Below are positions 58,845 through 64,000 of a stretch of DNA of 64,000 nucleotides, piece by piece. Position numbers and translations under genes: made by a program. Positions within the stretch are counted from its first letter, which is position 1, and every line of letters begins with the position of its first letter. Location: the NCBI RefSeq assembly GCF_002394865.1, contig NZ_DGUZ01000023.1, positions 103,646-167,645 on the forward strand, given 5' to 3'. The notes below the pieces were generated by a model, which saw nothing but the letters and a program-made list of their open reading frames with translations, had not been told where the DNA came from and did no database searches. The stretch is from Fibrobacter sp. UBA4297 (GTDB lineage Bacteria; Fibrobacterota; Fibrobacteria; Fibrobacterales; Fibrobacteraceae).

Positions 58845-59726
58845 TAAACAAGCCTCCGCTAAGCGTTCGAGTGCATCGACGCAATCGTTCGCGTAGTTTG
58901 CCGGCGTATCGTTACGCTGCCAGGCGAAGTTCAGGCCACTGCTCGAGTTGAGCACGTGGAACTTGCGCTTGCCGCCACCGTTTGCAATAGCGTTGAGCAC
59001 GGTCTTTGCATCGCCGCCCTGACCGCCCGGCACGCCCGGAATGGACACGCCCGGAATGAGGAACGGAATTTCGTGCTTGTGAGCAACAGTATAGGCCGTA
59101 ATCTTCTCAAGTTCTTCCGGATGGGTTGCACCAACAACGGCACCAAGGTAGCCCTTGTCAGCATCCCATTCCATAATCTTGTCTGCTACGGAATAGAACG
59201 CTTCGGCAACGTCGCGCGGATCGTCACTGCGAGTAACAGGCAAATCCTGGAAGTCGTGAGCGCCCTTGTTGCTTGTGCGGAGGAGCACATAGGCACCGTT
59301 TTCGCTATCTTCGCGAATGAACGGACCGACGGAATCGGCACCCATCCACGGAGAGACGGTCACGGCGTCTGCACGGTAAACATCGTAAGCAGCATTGGCG
59401 TAGGCGGCACTGGACTTGCCAATGTCACCGCGCTTTGCATCCAAGATAACCGGGATGCCAGCACTTCTGTAATCGGCAATGAGCTGCTGCAAAACGAGCA
59501 TCGACTGCACGCTCACGCATTCGTAATAAGCGCTGTTCGGCTTTACGACAGCCGGTTGCACGTTACGCTTGAGGCAGCATTCCAAAATGTCGGAATAGAA
59601 GCGCTTGATGCGGTCTTCGGGAGTGCCTTCGAGCGGAATGAGCTTGAGCACAGGGTCCATGCCCATGCACACCGGGTTACCGCACTTTGCAATACGCTGT
59701 TCAAGGCGATCGTAAAAGCACGTCAT
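58839..59726 (-). CDS. pyrF: Orotidine-5'-phosphate decarboxylase, long type
   Basis: This 295-residue protein belongs to the longer PyrF subgroup and makes UMP from OMP. The catalytic tetrad loop is LDAKRGDIGKSSAAYA near residue 96, and the phosphate-binding parts are PGVSIPGVPGGQGGD near 219. It starts in the stop of the upstream methyltransferase gene (TAATG), so its translation is coupled. Its stop lies in a heptamer array. Confidence 0.95.
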   Translation of the reverse strand: MTCFYDRLEQRIAKCGNPVCMGMDPVLKLIPLEGTPEDRIKRFYSDILECCLKRNVQPAVVKPNSAYYECVSVQSMLVLQQLIADYRSAGIPVILDAKRGDIGKSSAAYANAAYDVYRADAVTVSPWMGADSVGPFIREDSENGAYVLLRTSNKGAHDFQDLPVTRSDDPRDVAEAFYSVADKIMEWDADKGYLGAVVGATHPEELEKITAYTVAHKHEIPFLIPGVSIPGVPGGQGGDAKTVLNAIANGGGKRKFHVLNSSSGLNFAWQRNDTPANYANDCVDALERLAEACLI

Positions 59727-60970
59727 TACTTCAATTCCTCCTGAATCTGGGCGGCTTCGTAAGAGAGAATGCCGTGTGCGACAGCCACATTCAGAGATTC
59801 AAGTTCACTGCTCATCGGGATCTTCACCGTTTCGTCGGCAAGTTCGATGAAATACGGGTTCGTGCCGGCACCTTCGTTACCCACGAGGAATGCCATCTTG
59901 CGGAGCTTGTGAGCCGGGATTTCGCGGAGGGACTGCTTAGCATGCAAATCCGTAGCGATGATGGTATAGCCCTTGCTGCGAAGGAAGTTGATCTGGTCCA
60001 CGAGATCCACATCGAATTCAAACGGAACGCGGAGGAACGTACCCGAGGAACCACGAACGACCTTCGGGTTGAACGGGCTCACGGTACCACGACCGAGAAT
60101 CATGCCCGAAGAATTGAAACCGAGGCTCGTGCGGAAGAGCGTGCCGAGGTTACCCGGATCCTGCACGGCATCCACAAGTGTAAGCACGCTGCGGCTTGTT
60201 TCGTAGACCGGCTTCTTGCTTGCGATGTTGCAGTAAGCGATGATGCCCTGCGTCGTCATCGTCGAAGAGAGGCGCTTCATCTGGTCTTCGGTAAGAGTGT
60301 GGAGCGTAATTTCGGCTTCGTTAATAGCTTCGATGAGTTCTTCGTTTTCAAAACCTTCAACAACGTAAACAGAAATCACGAGTTCGCGGTGGTGCTTCAC
60401 GAGTTCTTCGACAACGTGAACGCCTTCGCCAAGGAACTTGCCTTCGCGTTCGCGACCCTTTTCGGTCGTGCAAGCGATGAGGCGCTTGAACCACGGCGGT
60501 GTAGAGCCTGCATCTTCAACGGCTTCAATCTGGGCGGCGCGTGCTTCGAGTGCGGCTTCGTCCAAGTTCTCGTCAACGGCTTCCTTCTGTTCGGGGCGCT
60601 GGCGGTAAACCGGGGCGTTCATAGCGCCGCGCGGTCCGCGGTTAAACGGCTTGTCGCCAAAGCGGCGCGGACGACGGTCACGGTCAAAGCGGCCACCACC
60701 ACGGCGTTCTTCACGGTTGAACGGACGGCCTTCGCGGTTTTCATCGCGGTTGTCGCGATCAAAACGGCGTTCACCACGATCAAAGCGGCGGTCACCGCGG
60801 TCGCGGTCAAAACGACGGTCGCCACGATCCCCACGGAACGAGGGCTTGTCGCCAAAGGAACCGCGGTCATCATCACGACGAGGGCGGCGTTCAGGAGCTT
60901 CGCTGACTCCAAATTTACGGTCAAGCGTGATTCTTACGGTACGCTTCGGTTTGTTTTCTTCTTCACTCAT
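59726..60970 (-). CDS. SpoU/TrmH-family RNA 2'-O-methyltransferase with Arg/Asp-rich extension
   Basis: This 414-residue protein has an N-terminal extension of about 115 residues, almost entirely Arg, Asp, Gly and Phe (RRFDRDRGDRRFDRGERRFD-like), probably disordered and RNA-binding. An L30e-like substrate domain follows (LGEGVHVVEELVKHH), then the trefoil-knot SAM domain with DAVQDPGNLGTLFRTS, LVGNEGAGTN and IPMSSELESLNVAVAHGI. It should methylate rRNA or tRNA ribose. ATGA overlap with dxs upstream. Confidence 0.9.
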   Translation of the reverse strand: MSEEENKPKRTVRITLDRKFGVSEAPERRPRRDDDRGSFGDKPSFRGDRGDRRFDRDRGDRRFDRGERRFDRDNRDENREGRPFNREERRGGGRFDRDRRPRRFGDKPFNRGPRGAMNAPVYRQRPEQKEAVDENLDEAALEARAAQIEAVEDAGSTPPWFKRLIACTTEKGREREGKFLGEGVHVVEELVKHHRELVISVYVVEGFENEELIEAINEAEITLHTLTEDQMKRLSSTMTTQGIIAYCNIASKKPVYETSRSVLTLVDAVQDPGNLGTLFRTSLGFNSSGMILGRGTVSPFNPKVVRGSSGTFLRVPFEFDVDLVDQINFLRSKGYTIIATDLHAKQSLREIPAHKLRKMAFLVGNEGAGTNPYFIELADETVKIPMSSELESLNVAVAHGILSYEAAQIQEELK

Positions 60971-62835
60971 AGTTTTTCCATCAACTGTTTGGCGACGGAT
61001 TCCCCGTCAATTTCTAAGATCTTGTAGAGAGCCTTGATTTCTCCCTGTTCAACGAACCTGTCCGGAAGACCAAACCGGTACAGTTTCTTGTCCGTATAGC
61101 CGAGATCGGACAAAAGTTCCGCAATGGCTGAACCATAGCCACCCACCTTCGTATTGTCTTCGAGCGTCACAATGACATTGTGGCTGTCAAACAGCGAACG
61201 GTAGCATTCCTGGTCGAGCGGCTTAATAAAACGGGCATCCACAAGCGTCGGGTTGTATCCGTTTTCACAAAGCACGGCGGCTGTTTTCTTGAGTTCATTT
61301 GTCATGAATCCGGCGCCCAGAAGGAGTATGCCGGAGCCCTTCTCAAGAATCTTGGGGCTTTTATAGTCGAACGGTCCTTCCGAGGGGACGAGTTCTGCAG
61401 CAAGTGCAGTGCCTCTCGGGTAGCGGATAGCCACGACACCTTCCATATCGATTGCGGCAGTCAACATGTCGCGTAGTTCATTTTCGTTGGAGGGTGCCAA
61501 AATGGTCATTCCGGGAACAGTCCGCAAGAACGACAAGTCAAAGGCGCCATGATGCGTCGGACCGTCTGCACCGACAAGGCCGGCACGGTCAAGCACAAGC
61601 ACCACATGCAAGTTCTGGAGTGCAATGTCGTGGATAATCTGGTCGTAAGCGCGCTGCATGAACGACGAGTAAATCGCGACCACAGGCACAACGCCATCGC
61701 ATGCCATGCCCGCCGCAAACGTCACGGCATGCTCTTCGGCAATGCCCACGTCAATCACGCGGTCCGGGAGTTCCTTTGCGACGATATCCATGCCGCAGCC
61801 CGTAGGCATTGCAGCCGTGATACCCATGATGCGCTTATCCTTGCGGGCAAGCTGCAAAAGCGTATTGCCAAACACGCTCGTGAGAGACGGGTTCGGATTA
61901 CCCGGAGCAAGCGGGAGTCCGCTTTCAGGGTCAAACGCACCGCAACCGTGATACTTAGTCGGATTTTTTTCGGCAGCGTCAAAACCGCGGCCCTTCTCGG
62001 TCAGCACATGAACAAGGCACGGGCCCTGCTGCTGCTTGACGCGTTCAAGAATCATCACGAGTTCATCAATGTCGTGACCATCAATCGGACCAAAGTAGCG
62101 GATGCCGAGGTCTTCAAAGAAGCGACCAGGCTTCACGGCGTTCTTCGCCGCATTCTCGACCTGCAAGAAGAGGTCACGGAAACGAGAACCCAGAATGCCC
62201 GGCAAACGGTTCATCAGGCGATCCAGGTCGGTACGCATCTTGTTGTAAACCGGGTCCGAAATCACGCGGTTCAGGTACTTGCTAAAACCGCCGATGTTCG
62301 GTGCGATACTCATCTTGTTATCGTTCAAGATGATGGTCATGTTCTGCTTGGAGGCGCCAACGTTATTGATAGCCTCGTAAGCCATACCGCCCGTCATGGA
62401 GCCATCTCCAATGACAGCGACCACGTTGTTGTTGCGGTTGAAATGGTCACGCGCAACGGCAAAACCAAGAGCCGCAGAAATAGACGTCGTGGCGTGGCCC
62501 GCCCCGAAGCAGTCGTAAACGCTTTCGTTCCTCTTGAGGAAGCCGGAAATGCCTCCCTGCTGGCGCAAGGTATCGAACCGGTCATAGCGGCCGGTCAATA
62601 ACTTATGCACGTACGCCTGGTGCCCCACGTCCCAAACGATCTTATCGTCGGGTGCGTTGAACACGTAGTGCAGCGCAAGAGTCAGTTCAACAACGCCAAG
62701 GCTCGACGCCAAATGACCACCGTGCTTAGCCACTTGACCAATGATGGTCTCGCGGATCTGCGCGGCGAGATGGTTCAGTTCCTCGACGGAACAGTGCTTC
62801 AAGTCCTGAGGCGACTTAACGTCTTTCAGTTCCAT
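60967..62835 (-). CDS. dxs: 1-deoxy-D-xylulose-5-phosphate synthase
   Basis: This 622-residue protein has full length. It condenses pyruvate and glyceraldehyde-3-phosphate to start the MEP isoprenoid pathway. The thiamin-diphosphate motif is GDGSMTGGMAYEAINN near residue 149, the transketolase central motif is DRAGLVGADGPTHHG near 425, and the N-terminus has VWDVGHQAYVHKLLTGR. It starts 1 nt after ispA stops. Confidence 0.97.
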   Translation of the reverse strand: MELKDVKSPQDLKHCSVEELNHLAAQIRETIIGQVAKHGGHLASSLGVVELTLALHYVFNAPDDKIVWDVGHQAYVHKLLTGRYDRFDTLRQQGGISGFLKRNESVYDCFGAGHATTSISAALGFAVARDHFNRNNNVVAVIGDGSMTGGMAYEAINNVGASKQNMTIILNDNKMSIAPNIGGFSKYLNRVISDPVYNKMRTDLDRLMNRLPGILGSRFRDLFLQVENAAKNAVKPGRFFEDLGIRYFGPIDGHDIDELVMILERVKQQQGPCLVHVLTEKGRGFDAAEKNPTKYHGCGAFDPESGLPLAPGNPNPSLTSVFGNTLLQLARKDKRIMGITAAMPTGCGMDIVAKELPDRVIDVGIAEEHAVTFAAGMACDGVVPVVAIYSSFMQRAYDQIIHDIALQNLHVVLVLDRAGLVGADGPTHHGAFDLSFLRTVPGMTILAPSNENELRDMLTAAIDMEGVVAIRYPRGTALAAELVPSEGPFDYKSPKILEKGSGILLLGAGFMTNELKKTAAVLCENGYNPTLVDARFIKPLDQECYRSLFDSHNVIVTLEDNTKVGGYGSAIAELLSDLGYTDKKLYRFGLPDRFVEQGEIKALYKILEIDGESVAKQLMEKL

Positions 62836-63723
62836 TTATTTCACTCGCGTGATGATGTATGCCGCTATAGAACGGAGGATGGAGGTATCGCATGTAAGGC
62901 CATCCAAAGCCTTGATGGATTCCTCGTAGAGTTCCCTAGCGCGTTCCCTAGACTTTTCCAGTCCAACGATGGACGGGTAAGTTGCCTTGCCCTTTTCGAT
63001 GTCAGACCCGGCGTCCTTGCCAAGTTCTTCGGTCGTAGAGACAATGTCCAGAATGTCATCCACAATCTGGAAGGCAAGCCCGATGGAGCGGCCATAGTTG
63101 CGGATGATTTCCATATCCTTTTCGCTTGCATCGGCAAGCATTGCACCCACGAGGAGAGCAGCTTCGATGAGGGCTGCCGTCTTGTGGTAGTGAATGTAAT
63201 CAACAATTTCGAGGTCGACAGTCTTGCCTTCGCATTCGATGTCGGTCATTTCGCCACCGATCATGCCGTACGTGCCGAGCAAGTGTGCAAGGACTTCGAT
63301 AGCCTTTGCGTTACCGGTCTTGCCCATCATCTCGAAGGCGTGGATGCAGAGGGCGTCGCCTGCCATCACGGCAGTAGCTTCGCCAAACTTCTTGTGGCTT
63401 GTGAGCTTTCCACGGCGGTAGTCGTCGTTATCGACGCACGGAAGGTCATCGTGGATAAGGCTGAACGTGTGGAGCATTTCGAGAGCGCTCGTTGCAAGCC
63501 AAATCTTGTCTCCCTTGCCGCCAAACATGTCAAACGCGGCCTTGGCAAGTCCCGGGCGGAGTCGCTTGCCGCCTGCGAACATGGAATAGCGCATAGCCTC
63601 GTGCAAACGGCACGGACGGTCCTTTACTGGGGGGAGATGTTCATCAAACTTCGCCTCGGCATCTTTGGCGATGCGGGCGAGATATTCCTGAGCAATTTTT
63701 GCTTCTGATTCAATAGACTGCAT
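62836..63723 (-). CDS. ispA: Polyprenyl (farnesyl-type) diphosphate synthase
   Basis: This 295-residue protein starts at ATG 63723 (MQSIESEAKIAQEYL); an in-frame ATG at 63753 runs into the upstream intergenic. The two Asp-rich motifs are DDLPCVDNDD near residue 92 and DDILD near 231, with GGKRLRPGL near 51, so it elongates allylic diphosphates, probably to farnesyl. It is first in the ispA-dxs-methyltransferase-pyrF operon. There is no Shine-Dalgarno sequence; TATCTT lies 7 nt upstream, a possible leaderless start. Confidence 0.95.
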   Translation of the reverse strand: MQSIESEAKIAQEYLARIAKDAEAKFDEHLPPVKDRPCRLHEAMRYSMFAGGKRLRPGLAKAAFDMFGGKGDKIWLATSALEMLHTFSLIHDDLPCVDNDDYRRGKLTSHKKFGEATAVMAGDALCIHAFEMMGKTGNAKAIEVLAHLLGTYGMIGGEMTDIECEGKTVDLEIVDYIHYHKTAALIEAALLVGAMLADASEKDMEIIRNYGRSIGLAFQIVDDILDIVSTTEELGKDAGSDIEKGKATYPSIVGLEKSRERARELYEESIKALDGLTCDTSILRSIAAYIITRVK

Positions 63724-63769
63724 GTGCACAAAGATACTTAATTCGAGGCGCACTTAAAAGGTCTAATTT

Positions 63770-64000
63770 TTAGAAAAGAGCGCCATAAAGCACTATATCG
63801 TCCAGATAGAATTCTGTTCCATTTCTTACGAAGAAATGCAGCTGGCGGACATCGTCCTTGAGCGTATTCCAGGCGATAAAGCAATTTTCATTATCCTGGG
63901 CGGTATAGCACAGGTCATCGTATTTCACGACGTAACGCGTCCATTTCTGCGAATTCAGGTCCTTCCATTCCGAGGCAGCCTTGAGCGAGAGCCCTGCGAC
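63770..64000 (-). CDS. C-terminus of a secreted-type protein, jelly-roll-like, cut by window edge
   Basis: 77 codons are seen, ending at TAA 63772-63770. The sequence WTRYVVKYDDLCY...ENCFIAWNTLKDDVRQLHFFVRNGTEFYLDDIVLYG has the closing pattern of carbohydrate-binding jelly-roll domains (final YLDDIxLYG). The lipoprotein at 13115 ends in a similar YFDNLKFIG. The start and most of the protein lie beyond the right edge. The ispA start is 46 nt downstream. Confidence 0.7.
   Translation of the reverse strand, partial: VAGLSLKAASEWKDLNSQKWTRYVVKYDDLCYTAQDNENCFIAWNTLKDDVRQLHFFVRNGTEFYLDDIVLYGALF

Overview
The window looks like a chromosomal segment of a Fibrobacter-type bacterium (FCB group). The evidence is: a regulator of the TIGR02147 family, which was defined on Fibrobacter succinogenes, sitting directly before a lipoprotein gene; many lipoproteins and secreted proteins with poly-serine linkers; a cytoplasmic-membrane MCE/Mla lipid-transport system; a secreted M6 protease with a C-terminal sorting-like domain; and a recurring TATATT or TAnnTTTG promoter core resembling that of Bacteroidetes relatives. 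Most of the DNA is single-copy core chromosome. AT-rich or otherwise odd accessory genes lie at about 4.6-8.4 kb, 50.7-53.7 kb and 57.0-57.8 kb. No rRNA, tRNA, CRISPR array, IS transposase or integrase was seen.

Layout. 0-4.5 kb: partial Ser-rich lipoprotein, metY, a BASS transporter and an Rpn-type nuclease. 4.6-8.4 kb: a minus-strand cluster of six small uncharacterised genes behind an operator-like promoter, divergent from a 402-residue protein with a possible uracil-DNA-glycosylase-like core. 8.5-12 kb: AspT/YidE transporter, Nudix hydrolase and patatin, followed by three copies of a hairpin repeat. 12.2-15.2 kb: TIGR02147 regulator, lipoprotein and TrmB-like methyltransferase as one overlapping operon. 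15.3-18.3 kb: lipoprotein and secreted M6 protease. 18.6-24.7 kb: hisE-hisG, then EAL/HDOD-recR-engB-mlaE-mlaF-pyrC, tightly packed. 24.9-35 kb: OmpA-like lipoprotein, RCK/RyR membrane protein, large repeat adhesin, sbcC and sbcD. 35.2-43.5 kb: small orphan gene between 29-bp direct repeats, a 1501-residue hybrid kinase, a YolD-like/Y-family polymerase pair and a GGDEF protein. 43.7-50.4 kb: lipoprotein, two Bat-like proteins, then GtrA/FAD-oxidoreductase/GT39-like envelope genes. 50.7-58.8 kb: subtilase-like protein, acyltransferase, M18 aminopeptidase, MCE protein, TPR protein and HNH protein. 58.8-63.7 kb: ispA-dxs-rRNA methyltransferase-pyrF, with overlapping stops and starts. The right edge cuts a protein with a jelly-roll-like C-terminus.

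The most unusual signals are in the non-coding and repeat layer. Heptanucleotide arrays with a fixed 7-bp period but changing unit sequence fill several gene junctions, and they supply stop codons in two places and N-terminal codons in one. A dispersed palindromic element of the GTCATyCTGA...GGATC type occurs between genes and also in frame inside the M18 aminopeptidase and inside a signal-peptide region. Four genes have a -10-like hexamer exactly 6 nt before the ATG and no Shine-Dalgarno sequence, which suggests leaderless mRNAs. The TIGR02147 gene is preceded by four copies of TTTCnCAAC, the first three exactly 21 bp apart. All calls come from reading the sequence and from knowledge of families; no database search was run.
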